A DNA stretch of 33,346 nt from assembly GCA_034717985.1 (NCBI GenBank), contig JAYEMH010000031.1:1-33346 (forward strand), read 5' to 3'. The DNA comes from JAYEMH01 sp034717985 [NCBI: Candidatus Ratteibacteria bacterium] (lineage in GTDB: Bacteria > CAZDME01 > JAYEMH01). The number at the start of each line of letters is the position of its first letter. Positions within the stretch are counted from its first letter, which is position 1. The notes under the pieces are model-generated. The model did no database searches and was not told the DNA's origin. It saw nothing but the letters and a program-made list of their open reading frames with translations. Shown piece by piece: positions 1 to 7,159 of this stretch. The translations under genes and the position numbers were made by a program.

Positions 1-126
1 TGAATACGTTGAAATGTACTATAATACTAAACGGGCGCATTCAACGCTTGGTTACTTAAGCCCTTTTGAGTATGAAAAACAGAAAATTTTCTCTTAACAA
101 TTAGTCCACTAAATGGGGTAAGGTCA
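1..126 (+). mobile_element. Right end of an IS3-family insertion sequence
   Basis: The window opens inside an insertion sequence. It contains the last codons of a DDE transposase and, after its stop, a terminal stretch (103-126) ending in GGGGTAAGGTCA. Read on the other strand this begins TGACCTTACCCC, which looks like an IS3-group terminal inverted repeat ending in CA. The left end lies outside the window, so the element length and target duplication cannot be checked. The element abuts an open reading frame that has lost its 5' end. Confidence 0.75.
2..97 (+). CDS. IS3-family transposase OrfB, C-terminal fragment
   Basis: Thirty-one codons are open from the window edge to a TAA. They read EYVEMYYNTKRAHSTLGYLS followed by PFEYEKQKIFS. 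The pattern YN..R.HS.LGY.SP..FE is the usual C-terminal tail of the integrase-core (rve) domain in IS3/IS150-type transposases. Only the tail is visible: the catalytic DDE residues lie upstream of the window, so activity cannot be judged. Confidence 0.85.
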   Translation, partial: EYVEMYYNTKRAHSTLGYLSPFEYEKQKIFS

Positions 127-464
127 ACGCCCATTTAAAATTGGATGAGTTTATTGATTATTTGCACGAAAAAGAAATTAAAATTGAAGAACCGAAATGC
201 AACTTTGATGTTGAAATGGCTTTAGATGTACTGGATGCTACTGATAGAATTTCCGGGATTTTTCTTTTCTCCGGTGATTCGGATTTACACGAACCGTTGG
301 AAAGACTGAAATTGAAAGGAAAGAATATTTACGTTTTTGGCGTCCGGGGACAAGTGGCCCGTGAACTCTGGAGTTCTTGTTCAAGATTTATTAACTTCGG
401 TAAGTGGTATCAGGGGGCGCAAAAGCGAAAATCCCGATTCAAAGAACCGGGACCGCGTGTTTAG
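127..464 (+). pseudogene. NYN-domain (DUF88/LabA-like) protein, 5' truncated by the IS
   Basis: The frame is open from the IS end and a TTG at 141 could start it, but no ribosome binding site is seen. The protein has KCNFDVEMALDVL, then FLFSGDSDLHEPLERLK, then GKNIYVFG. These match the second half of the NYN fold, where the SGDSD acidic residues belong to a PIN-like metal-dependent RNase site. The N-terminal strand carrying the first catalytic aspartate is missing, so the gene is probably a remnant cut by the insertion sequence. NYN proteins are thought to act in RNA processing or defence; which applies here cannot be told. The C-terminal tail after GKWY is short and basic. Confidence 0.7.
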
Positions 465-645
465 GCAAGTCTGTCTTCAGCTTGCATATAGAGTATGCCA
501 TAAGGACGGGTCTTTTGTCAAGGTTTTTGTCAAAAATTATATAAAAGCGATTTCAAAGCAAAATGAACCTTTTAAAGGTACACTTTGAGGATATTATTGG
601 ATGGAATAAAAGCAGGTTCCGGCGTCCTTGCTTCTAAAGAAATAA

Positions 646-1611
646 GTGGAAGGAATAAAGATTGTGTTTGAAAAATTTAAGTTGTGGAGTGAAAGGAATT
701 CCGAAACAAAGAAGATTTTGAATCCTGATTTAGGTATGCGAGAATGGGATGCTCTTAGCAACGTTGAAAAACAAAAAATATGGCATTACTTAAAATCTTA
801 TTTTCTGTATACCGAAAAAAGCGATATTAAAACATATATAGTAATTGAGCAGTTAAACGAAGCTCATAAATATCATTCATATGCACAGAATTTTCTTATT
901 AAACCAACTTTGGAGAATGCCCGGTGTGATTTTGAAGAAATATTTTTAAAACAAAACAAAGATGTTGTTTTTCAGTTATTGGCATTATTTTCAAGAGAAA
1001 TCATTGAAGAAAGCACTGGGAAAATGTATCCAAAATCCACAGAAGAGACTGATGAAGAATATATAAAAAGAAAAACAAATTTACAATTTGAAGAATTCGA
1101 TCATTTCAAAGGAAAATTAAATGATATTTTTGAACAGTTTGGAATAAATATTGTATTGACTCGTGTAGGTTTTGTTGTTCGGCAAGATCAAAAGATCATA
1201 GATGGAATCTATGAGCCTGTTTTAAATTTCCTTTCTGACCAAAAATGGGAAGAAGTGAACAGAGAATTAAAAGATGCCTTTAAGGATTACCAAACAAAAA
1301 ACGCATCGGGATACAGCAGTTCCATTACCCACGCTATTTCTGCTTTGGAAGCATTTTTACAACTTTCTATTTATGGAGAGACTGGGAAAGGAACGTTAGG
1401 AGGTCTTATTACAGAAGCGCTAAAGAAAAAAAATATCCCTGATGATACATTTTCAAGGCAAATTTTTAGTAATTTTAAATTGATTCTAACGCAAGAAAGA
1501 AAAAAGACAAGTGATGCGCACCCCAAAAAATATTATGCAAATGAAAAGAATGCAAGGCTTGTTTTAAATCTTGCAATGATTTTTTTGCAACATTGCATTC
1601 AAAGCAGATAG
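646..1611 (+). CDS. Abortive-infection C-terminal (HEPN-like) family protein
   Basis: A 321-residue soluble, mostly helical protein. GTG 646 opens the frame, but GTG 664 is better placed behind a GGAAGGA-like site, giving 315 residues. The C-terminal third (about 215-321) has ITHAISALEAFLQ, then GKGTLGGLITEALKK, then ERKKTSDAHP and NLAMIFLQHC. This layout, with an R-x6-H motif near the end of a helical bundle, resembles the Abi_C group of phage-exclusion proteins and the HEPN RNase motif R-x4-6-H. The N-terminal 200 residues match nothing I recognise. It sits beside an IS and a broken NYN gene, an accessory setting that fits a defence role. A defence function is inference. Confidence 0.55.
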   Translation: MEGIKIVFEKFKLWSERNSETKKILNPDLGMREWDALSNVEKQKIWHYLKSYFLYTEKSDIKTYIVIEQLNEAHKYHSYAQNFLIKPTLENARCDFEEIFLKQNKDVVFQLLALFSREIIEESTGKMYPKSTEETDEEYIKRKTNLQFEEFDHFKGKLNDIFEQFGINIVLTRVGFVVRQDQKIIDGIYEPVLNFLSDQKWEEVNRELKDAFKDYQTKNASGYSSSITHAISALEAFLQLSIYGETGKGTLGGLITEALKKKNIPDDTFSRQIFSNFKLILTQERKKTSDAHPKKYYANEKNARLVLNLAMIFLQHCIQSR

Positions 1612-1659
1612 ATAATAAATAAAAAAGAAAAGGTTGTGTTTTAAAGAATGGGGAAAAGC

Positions 1660-2223
1660 ATGAATAAAATAGAAAATTCAATATCGGCAAAGCAAGGTAA
1701 ATCTAAATTCGTTACCTATTTTGCCTGGATGTTTATTGTAAGTGCCGGGTTGGGGACGTTTATGGCTATAATTCAGAATATTATGTTTTTTGTTTTCTTT
1801 CCCGCAAAAGAAATAAGACAAATTCTAAACTCTTCGGAAGCGGCGCAGTATATCCCGGCAATTTTGCCATTCATTATTTCTCACATCCGGTTTTTTCTTT
1901 TAGTTTATCTGCTGGCTGCGGGTGTAACGTTTATTGCTTCTATTGGTCTTTTGATGCGGAAGAACTGGGCGCGGATATTTTTTGTTTCTATAATGTCTTT
2001 AGCGATTATTTGGAATTTAGTGGAGATGTTTTTCTACGGGGCGCTTATACCTAAAATCCCGGTATTTCCAGATGAGATAGGCCTGCCAAACTTCCAGGTT
2101 ATACTTTCAGAAATCCGTATATTTGCAGTTGTTATCGCTATCGGCTTAATGATTTTTTATGCCTGGATTGTCAAAAAATTGGTTTCAAAAAATATTAAAC
2201 AGGAATTTTTAAGTATAACATGA
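1660..2223 (+). CDS. Small polytopic membrane protein of unknown function
   Basis: I do not recognise the family. About 187 residues. ATG 1660 has a GGGG stretch six bases upstream and is preferred; ATG 1648 would add four residues. Four hydrophobic segments are visible: after YFAWMFIVSAG, around PFIISHIRFFLLVYLLAAG, around IFFVSIMSLAIIWNLV and around IFAVVIAIGLMIFYAW. Basic KK and RK residues after segments two and four suggest cytoplasmic loops. No catalytic motif is seen. It lies about 50 bases after the Abi-like gene on the same strand and could be co-transcribed with it. A role as the membrane partner of an abortive-infection pair is possible but unsupported. Confidence 0.5.
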   Translation: MNKIENSISAKQGKSKFVTYFAWMFIVSAGLGTFMAIIQNIMFFVFFPAKEIRQILNSSEAAQYIPAILPFIISHIRFFLLVYLLAAGVTFIASIGLLMRKNWARIFFVSIMSLAIIWNLVEMFFYGALIPKIPVFPDEIGLPNFQVILSEIRIFAVVIAIGLMIFYAWIVKKLVSKNIKQEFLSIT

Positions 2224-2263
2224 TGTCTTGTTTACAAAATAACAGTTGCATATTGCACAGATG

Positions 2264-2354
2264 CTCGCAGATTAAAAGAAACAGATATTCGCAGATATTT
2301 CCAACGGTATCTGTGGTCATTTTGCATCTTTATCATCTGTGCTAATCTGTGCAG
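2264..2354. repeat. Degenerate AGAT/CTGTG dispersed repeat in the spacer before panC
   Basis: The spacer carries repeated words such as CGCAGATAT, ATCTGTGG and TAATCTGTGCAG, partly facing each other as inverted copies (GCACAGAT against ATCTGTGC). Related words recur in other spacers of this window, at 3246-3360, 10211-10443 and 26206-26299. No coding frame is supported here. Confidence 0.5.
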
Positions 2355-2384
2355 AAATAAAGCATTATTTAATCACAGAACAAC

Positions 2385-3245
2385 ATGAAAGTTGTAAAGA
2401 CAATAAAAGAGGCAAGAGGAATAATTAAGAGAGCCAAAGAAAAGGGAAATATTATTGGTTTTGTTCCCACCATGGGAGCTTTACACCGGGGACATCTTTC
2501 TCTTATGCGGACGGCCAAAAATAAGTGTGATTATGTCGTCGTTAGTATTTTTGTTAATCCGACGCAATTTGGGGCCGGCGGTGATTACCGCCGCTATCCC
2601 CGCAATTTAGAAAAAGATTTAAAATTAGCCCGCCAGACAGGGGCGGATTTGATTTTTGTCCCTAAAGTCCCTGAGATGTATCCGGAGGAGCAGCTCAGCT
2701 GGGTAGAGGTGAAGAAAATGCAGGCTCGGCTTTGCGACCGTTTTCGTCCCGGGCATTTTCAAGGGGTAGCTACCGTGGTAACAAAGCTATTCAACATAGT
2801 TCAACCGGATAAGGCCTTTTTGGGGCAGAAGGATGCCCAGCAGGCCCGGATTATCAAAAAGATGGTGAAGGACCTGAATCTGGATGTAAAAATAGAAATT
2901 CTTCCCACCGTTCGAGAAGAAGACGGCCTGGCAATGAGTTCACGAAATGCTTATCTGAACAGCCGGGAAAGAAAAGCGGCGGCCGTTCTTTATAAATCTT
3001 TAAAGAATGCCGGATGTTCAATTAAAAACGGCGAAAAAAAAGCCGGTAAGATAATTCAGAAGATGCGGCGCTTGATTAAAAAAGAGCCTTTAGCCGGAAT
3101 CGATTATATCGAAATAGTTGACCCGGAAAGTTTGACGCCTCTTAAAATAATAAAAAATGAAGTTTTGGTTTCCCTTGCTGTGCGGATTGGTAAAGCCAGA
3201 TTGATTGATAATATCCAGATTAGGTGCAAAAAAGGCAAAAAATAA
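2385..3245 (+). CDS. panC: Pantothenate synthetase (pantoate-beta-alanine ligase)
   Basis: Makes pantothenate from pantoate, beta-alanine and ATP through a pantoyl-adenylate, the last step of vitamin B5 synthesis in the cytosol. Family landmarks are clear: PTMGALHRGHLSL (residues 28-40) with the HIGH-like nucleotide motif, FVNPTQF, RYPR, the FLGQKDAQQ stretch that contacts pantoate and ATP, and SSRNAYL with the KMSKS-like segment. The length of 286 residues is normal. No clear Shine-Dalgarno site precedes the ATG. It is followed after a repeat-filled 165-base spacer by panD, which supplies its beta-alanine substrate. panB and panE are not in the window. Confidence 0.95.
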   Translation: MKVVKTIKEARGIIKRAKEKGNIIGFVPTMGALHRGHLSLMRTAKNKCDYVVVSIFVNPTQFGAGGDYRRYPRNLEKDLKLARQTGADLIFVPKVPEMYPEEQLSWVEVKKMQARLCDRFRPGHFQGVATVVTKLFNIVQPDKAFLGQKDAQQARIIKKMVKDLNLDVKIEILPTVREEDGLAMSSRNAYLNSRERKAAAVLYKSLKNAGCSIKNGEKKAGKIIQKMRRLIKKEPLAGIDYIEIVDPESLTPLKIIKNEVLVSLAVRIGKARLIDNIQIRCKKGKK

Positions 3246-3360
3246 TCGACAGGATTAACAAGATTAAAAAAGAATTAGGAGAAAAGAAAAAGAGAGTAAA
3301 GCAGAAAGAAAATATTTTTTTAATCTGTGTAATCTTGTTTTGCAATCTGTGTAATCATTA
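3246..3360. repeat. Inverted GACAGGATTAACAAGATT / AATCTTGT spacer repeats
   Basis: The panC-panD spacer holds TCGACAGGATTAACAAGATT and, downstream, AATCTGTGTAATC twice with AATCTTG between, so ACAAGATT faces AATCTTGT. The same GACAGGATT word occurs at 10213 and 26279. It looks like a dispersed non-coding repeat, not a terminator, because no clean GC stem with a T-run is present. Confidence 0.5.
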
Positions 3361-3410
3361 ATAGAGAAATAAGAAAAAAGATAAAAGGAAAAAAAGAAGG
3401 GTGAAAAATT

Positions 3411-3767
3411 ATGCAAAGGATAATGTGCAAATCGAAGATTCATGGAGCGGTAGTTACCGGGGCGAATTTAGAATATACGGGCAGTATCACCATTGATAAA
3501 GCCCTGATGACTGCCGCCAATATGCTTACCTACGAAAGGGTGCAGGTTCTCAATCTCAATAACGGCCGGCGATTGGAAACCTATATTGCCGCGGGTGAAG
3601 AAGGCTCGGGAGATATTTGTTTAAATGGAGCCGCCGCCCGCACCGGGATGACGGGTGACCGCTTGATTATTATCTCCTATTGTATTCTTGAAGAAAAAGA
3701 TATCCCCGGTTTTACGCCTAAATTAATTTTTGTTAACGAGAAGAATAAGATAAGGAAAGGGAAATGA
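3411..3767 (+). CDS. panD: Aspartate 1-decarboxylase proenzyme
   Basis: Decarboxylates L-aspartate to beta-alanine for PanC. It is a pyruvoyl enzyme that self-cleaves between Gly and Ser. The cleavage site is visible as YTGSITID with Gly24-Ser25, exactly where the family has it, and Lys9 in KSKIHG fits the conserved N-terminal stretch. [19 protein letters not shown] is the conserved core. At 118 residues it is the usual length. A GAAGGGTGAAA site precedes the ATG. The stop overlaps the nadA start by four bases (ATGA), so the two are probably translationally coupled. Confidence 0.95.
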   Translation: MQRIMCKSKIHGAVVTGANLEYTGSITIDKALMTAANMLTYERVQVLNLNNGRRLETYIAAGEEGSGDICLNGAAARTGMTGDRLIIISYCILEEKDIPGFTPKLIFVNEKNKIRKGK

Positions 3768-4681
3768 TACTCCGGGAAGAGAAAACAAAAATCAAACGCA
3801 TCGAAGAATTAAAAAAGAAAAAAAGGGCGGTAATTATTGCCCATAATTATCAGCTGGATATTGTCCAGGAGATTGCCGATATTACCGGGGACTCTCTGGA
3901 GCTGGCCCGTAAGGCTTCAAAAGCCAAAGCTGAAACCATTGTTTTTTGCGGAGTCCGATTTATGGCCGAAACCTCGGCTATTATTTCACCAGACAAAACG
4001 GTTCTTCTTCCGGTTCTGGAAGCTGATTGTCCGCTGGCCCGGATGATTACCGTTCCTCAACTGAAGACTTTAAAGAAAAAGCATCCCCAGGCTGGCGTTG
4101 CTTCCTATGTGAATTCTTCAGCCAAAATAAAAGCGGAAAGCGATATTTGCTGTACTTCATCAAATGCGATTACAGTAGTCAATGCTCTTCCTCATAAAGA
4201 AATTCTTTTTGTTCCGGATAAAAATTTAGGCCGTTATGTCTCGGCTTATACGGCCAAGAAGGTTATTCTCTGTAAGGGCTTTTGTCCGACGCACGCTTTG
4301 CTAAAAGCCAGTGAGATTGTAAAGGTAAAAAAGGACCACCCCCGGGCAGAATTTATTGCCCACCCTGAATGTGTGCCTGAAGTTCTGGCTTTAGCCGATT
4401 ATGTCTGCAGCACCGCCGGGATGTTTAAATATGCCCGAGAAACTAAAGTTAAAGAATTAATCATTGGGACAGAAGGGGGGATGCTCTATCCCTTAAGGAA
4501 AGAAAATCCGGATAAGAAATTTTACCTGGCTTCTCCGGTGCTTATCTGTCCTAATATGAAATTGATTACTCTGGATAAGATTATTGAGGCTTTGGAGGAG
4601 GGCAAATATCAAATCAAGGTGGAAGAGTCTATCCGTAAGCCGGCTTATGAGGCGCTTCAGCGAATGCTGGAGGTAAGTTAG
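3764..4681 (+). CDS. nadA: Quinolinate synthase
   Basis: Condenses iminoaspartate with dihydroxyacetone phosphate to give quinolinate for NAD synthesis, using a [4Fe-4S] cluster. The 305-residue sequence has IAHNYQ near residue 25, [34 protein letters not shown] and CSTAGMF. Likely cluster ligands are Cys89 (EADCPLA), Cys174 (GFCPTH) and Cys262 (ICPNM), in the family's spacing. It is the short form typical of anaerobes. It overlaps panD by four bases and is followed one base later by nadX, which makes its iminoaspartate substrate. Confidence 0.95.
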   Translation: MILREEKTKIKRIEELKKKKRAVIIAHNYQLDIVQEIADITGDSLELARKASKAKAETIVFCGVRFMAETSAIISPDKTVLLPVLEADCPLARMITVPQLKTLKKKHPQAGVASYVNSSAKIKAESDICCTSSNAITVVNALPHKEILFVPDKNLGRYVSAYTAKKVILCKGFCPTHALLKASEIVKVKKDHPRAEFIAHPECVPEVLALADYVCSTAGMFKYARETKVKELIIGTEGGMLYPLRKENPDKKFYLASPVLICPNMKLITLDKIIEALEEGKYQIKVEESIRKPAYEALQRMLEVS

Positions 4682-4682
4682 A

Positions 4683-5486
4683 ATGATTAAAATCGGTCTG
4701 GTTGGCTGCGGCACTATCGGCGGTTTAATCGCTCAGGCGGTTGATAAGGGAAAAATTAAAGCGAGCCTGGCGGCAATTTATGATTTGGACAAAGATAAAA
4801 GCAAAATTCTCTCGGCCAGGTTAAAAAAGAAACCGGTTATAACCTCTTTGGAGGCGCTTATTGATTTAGCGGATTTAACGGTGGAATGTGCTTCAGCCAA
4901 AGCAGTTAAAGAAATTGCCGGGTTGGTTTTTGAAAAGAACAAAGATATTTTCTTGATGAGCACCGGAGGGTTATTAATAAATCCCGAGGTTCTCGATTTG
5001 GCCGAAAAGAGTCAAAGCCGGCTTTACCTGCCTTCCGGGGCTATCGTCGGAATTGACGGTGTCAAGGCGGCTTCTGCAGGTCAAATAGATTCGGTAATTT
5101 TAACTACCAGAAAACCTCCCGCTTCCTTAAGCGGCGCGCCCTATATTTTAGAGAAAAAAATTGATTTGGAAAAAATAGATAAGGAGACTATTCTATTTGA
5201 AGGAACAGCTAAGGAAGCAGTTGAGGCTTTTCCCAAGAATGTGAATGTCGCCGCCACTTTAAGTTTTGCCGGGATTGGACCTGAGAAAACCCGGGTCAGA
5301 ATTATTACCAGTCCCGGATTTACCGCCAATAGCCACGAGATTAAGGTTAAGGGAGAATTTGGCGAAATGGTCAGCCGGACGGATAATCTTCCGGCGCCGG
5401 ATAATCCCAAGACGAGTTTTATGGCCCCGCTTTCGGCCATTGCTTGTTTGCAGAGTATTGTCGGGAAGATAAAGATAGGCACGTGA
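4683..5486 (+). CDS. nadX: L-aspartate dehydrogenase
   Basis: Oxidises L-aspartate with NAD(P)+ to iminoaspartate, replacing the flavin oxidase NadB and so avoiding oxygen. It begins with a Rossmann dinucleotide motif, GLVGCGTIGG. It has YLPSGAIVGIDGVKAA in the middle and the C-terminal ANSHEIKVKG, where the family's active-site His lies. The length of 267 residues is normal. The start is one base after the nadA stop, which supports a channelled nadX-nadA pair. nadC, the next enzyme, is absent from the window. Confidence 0.9.
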   Translation: MIKIGLVGCGTIGGLIAQAVDKGKIKASLAAIYDLDKDKSKILSARLKKKPVITSLEALIDLADLTVECASAKAVKEIAGLVFEKNKDIFLMSTGGLLINPEVLDLAEKSQSRLYLPSGAIVGIDGVKAASAGQIDSVILTTRKPPASLSGAPYILEKKIDLEKIDKETILFEGTAKEAVEAFPKNVNVAATLSFAGIGPEKTRVRIITSPGFTANSHEIKVKGEFGEMVSRTDNLPAPDNPKTSFMAPLSAIACLQSIVGKIKIGT

Positions 5487-5560
5487 AATTGGTTAACCGG
5501 TTTGCCGGTTTTCCTGTTTACCGGTTAACTGGCTAACTGGCTAACCGATATTAAAAGGAA
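5487..5560. repeat. GGTTAACTGGCTAAC-type spacer repeat
   Basis: The spacer repeats the words GGTTAACCGG, ACCGGTTAAC and CTGGCTAACTGGCTAACC, giving overlapping palindromes around GGTTAACC and an eight-base tandem step (AACTGGCT twice). It is non-coding and low in complexity. A regulatory role is not evident. Confidence 0.5.
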
Positions 5561-5564
5561 TTAA

Positions 5565-6020
5565 ATGAGAACCATAGGTGTTATTGGGGGGCATCGCGCC
5601 TCGGAGAGACATTCAAAAATGGCTGAAGAGGTTGGTGAAGGAATTGCTAAACTGGGGCGGGTTTTAGTCTGCGGAGGACTTACGGGGATAATGGAAGCGG
5701 CTTGCCGCGGAGCGAAAAAAACAGGAGGGAAAACTTTAGGAATTCTCCCCGGTATAGATACGAAAGAGGCTAACCGGTTTGTGGATATCCCGGTGGTTAC
5801 CGGTTTAGGCCTGACGAGGAATGTATTGGTGGTGAGGAATTCCGATTTAATTGTGGCCATTGACGGTCATTACGGGACGCTTTCTGAAATAAGTTTTGCT
5901 TTGCAGTATAGAATTCCGGTGATTGGCCTTGAGACCTGGGATATAAAAGGGGTAATTAAAACCGAGAGTGTCGGCGAGTGTTTCAAAAAAATAAAAGAGA
6001 TTTTAAGTAGGGTCTGCTGA
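5565..6020 (+). CDS. LOG-like (TIGR00725-type) SLOG-fold protein
   Basis: A 151-residue Rossmann-like protein beginning IGVIGGHRAS, with CGGLTGIMEAACRGAKKTGG and, near residue 105, HYGTLSEISFAL. The GG.TGIMEA..GA and G.GTLSE signatures place it in the lysine-decarboxylase-like/LOG superfamily, whose studied members hydrolyse nucleotide 5'-monophosphates to release a base. Here the second motif has His in place of the first Gly (GHYGTLSE for GG.GTL.E), which the short TIGR00725 branch tolerates. The true substrate is unknown. Its last codons form the left arm of a perfect hairpin (6009-6037). Confidence 0.75.
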   Translation: MRTIGVIGGHRASERHSKMAEEVGEGIAKLGRVLVCGGLTGIMEAACRGAKKTGGKTLGILPGIDTKEANRFVDIPVVTGLGLTRNVLVVRNSDLIVAIDGHYGTLSEISFALQYRIPVIGLETWDIKGVIKTESVGECFKKIKEILSRVC

Positions 6021-6037
6021 AAAACTCAGCAGACCCT
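6009..6037 (+). terminator. Perfect 12-bp hairpin overlapping a stop codon
   Basis: AGGGTCTGCTGA (6009-6020) pairs exactly with TCAGCAGACCCT (6026-6037) around the loop AAAAC. The TGA stop of the LOG-like gene is the end of the left arm. No T-run follows, so it may be a Rho-assisted or 3'-protective hairpin, or a small palindromic repeat, not a classic intrinsic terminator. Confidence 0.5.
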
Positions 6038-6094
6038 GATTGCACAGATTCTGAAATACCAAGTACACAGATAAAATGATGAGGGAGAATAATT

Positions 6095-6913
6095 ATGCCG
6101 GAGTTGCCAGAGATAGAGACAATAAAAAGAGGGTTGGAGGAGAAGTTAAGCGGCGCGAAAATAAAGGAAGTAATAATCAATCTATCCAAGCCGATAAAGG
6201 CGCCTTCACCGGCCGAATTTAAAAAGCGATTAACCGGGAGAAAAATTAAGGCTGTCCGGCGAAGAGGTAAATATATTATTTTAGAAATAGAAGGCGGGGA
6301 TTATCTGTTTATTCATTTAAAACTTACCGGGCAGCTTATTGTCGAAAAAAGCGGCGGGCCTTTGGAGAGGCATACTCATATCATTTTTTGTCTTAGCTCC
6401 AGAAAAGATTTGCGTTTTATAGATTTGCGCCGTTTCGGGACAATGAATCTGGTAGACAGACTGGATAAGTTTAAGGTTTACAATGAATTAGGCGCGGAGC
6501 CGTTAGACCTTTTTTTTACGGTTGAGAAACTGAAGTGGATTATCGAGAAACGCCGGACAAAAATAAAGCAATTATTGATGGACCAGAAACGTATCGCCGG
6601 TATTGGCAACATCTATGCGGCGGAGGCTCTTTTTCGCGCCGGTATCAATCCTTTAAGGGTGTCCGGAACACTCAAGGATTCAGAAATCAAAAAATTGCAT
6701 CAGCAGATACAAAAGGTTTTGAAAGAGGCCATAAAATATAAGGGCAGTTCAGTTGATAATTATGTAACTGCTGATGGAGAAAAAGGAAATTACGAAGAGA
6801 AGCTTTTGATTTACGGCCGGGATAAAAAAACCTGCCCGGTTTGCCAAACTAAACTTAAATCAATAAAGTTAGGCGGACGGGGAACAAACTACTGCCCCAA
6901 ATGCCAAAAATAG
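6095..6913 (+). CDS. mutM: Formamidopyrimidine-DNA glycosylase
   Basis: Removes oxidised purines such as 8-oxoguanine and nicks the abasic site. The start MPELPEIETI leaves Pro as the N-terminal nucleophile after Met removal, followed by catalytic Glu. RRRGKYIILE carries the conserved Lys. GIGNIYAAEALFRAGINP is the helix-two-turn-helix DNA binder. The C-terminal zinc finger has CPVC and CPKC pairs separated by 16 residues, at the very end. The length of 272 residues is typical. A GGGAG site lies about nine bases before the ATG. It precedes uvrA, another DNA repair gene, with terminator-like hairpins and a palindromic element between them. Confidence 0.96.
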   Translation: MPELPEIETIKRGLEEKLSGAKIKEVIINLSKPIKAPSPAEFKKRLTGRKIKAVRRRGKYIILEIEGGDYLFIHLKLTGQLIVEKSGGPLERHTHIIFCLSSRKDLRFIDLRRFGTMNLVDRLDKFKVYNELGAEPLDLFFTVEKLKWIIEKRRTKIKQLLMDQKRIAGIGNIYAAEALFRAGINPLRVSGTLKDSEIKKLHQQIQKVLKEAIKYKGSSVDNYVTADGEKGNYEEKLLIYGRDKKTCPVCQTKLKSIKLGGRGTNYCPKCQK

Positions 6914-6924
6914 AAAAAGGGATG

Positions 6925-6951
6925 AAAAAGGGGTCTAACGGATCCTTTTTT
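6925..6951 (+). terminator. Weak terminator-like hairpin after mutM
   Basis: AAAAAGG (6925-6931) can pair with CCTTTTTT (6944-6951) across a loop containing TCTAACGGAT. The T-run sits in the right arm. The stem is mostly A-T, so the call is tentative. A better terminator follows about 30 bases on. Confidence 0.35.
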
Positions 6952-6978
6952 GCTTAAGAGGAGAATAATAACTAAAAT

Positions 6979-7005
6979 CTGGGTGGAAGAACCCAGTATT
7001 TTTTT
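6979..7005 (+). terminator. Intrinsic terminator between mutM and uvrA
   Basis: CTGGGT (6979-6984) pairs with ACCCAG (6991-6996) around the loop GGAAGA, and is followed at once by TATTTTTTT. This is a compact stem plus U-tract, so mutM and uvrA are likely separate transcripts. Confidence 0.6.
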
Positions 7006-7120
7006 ACCCCGTTAGAGAAAGCCACCGATTTCAATCGGTGGTCATCATCACTTGAAGCTGACGGTGGTTTAAAGCCACCGTCGGCGCAGACCGTTAGAGA
7101 ACAGAGTTCTCTAACGGGGT
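7006..7120. repeat. Palindromic MITE-like element, copy A
   Basis: A perfect 14-base inverted repeat, ACCCCGTTAGAGAA at 7006-7019 and TTCTCTAACGGGGT at 7107-7120, bounds 115 bases. Inside are further hairpins: CCACCGATT with AATCGGTGG (7022-7041), GACGGTGG with CCACCGTC (7060-7082) and CCGTTAGAGAA with TTCTCTAACGG (7091-7117). The same termini recur at 19902-19992. It carries no coding capacity. Confidence 0.75.
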
Positions 7121-7159
7121 TTACCCCGGCCAGAATCCGCTTTTAAGGAAGAAAAGACG

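Noticed and set aside
337-588. Second frame overlapping the NYN remnant
   Set aside because: No recognisable motif and no ribosome site; the NYN frame explains the region.
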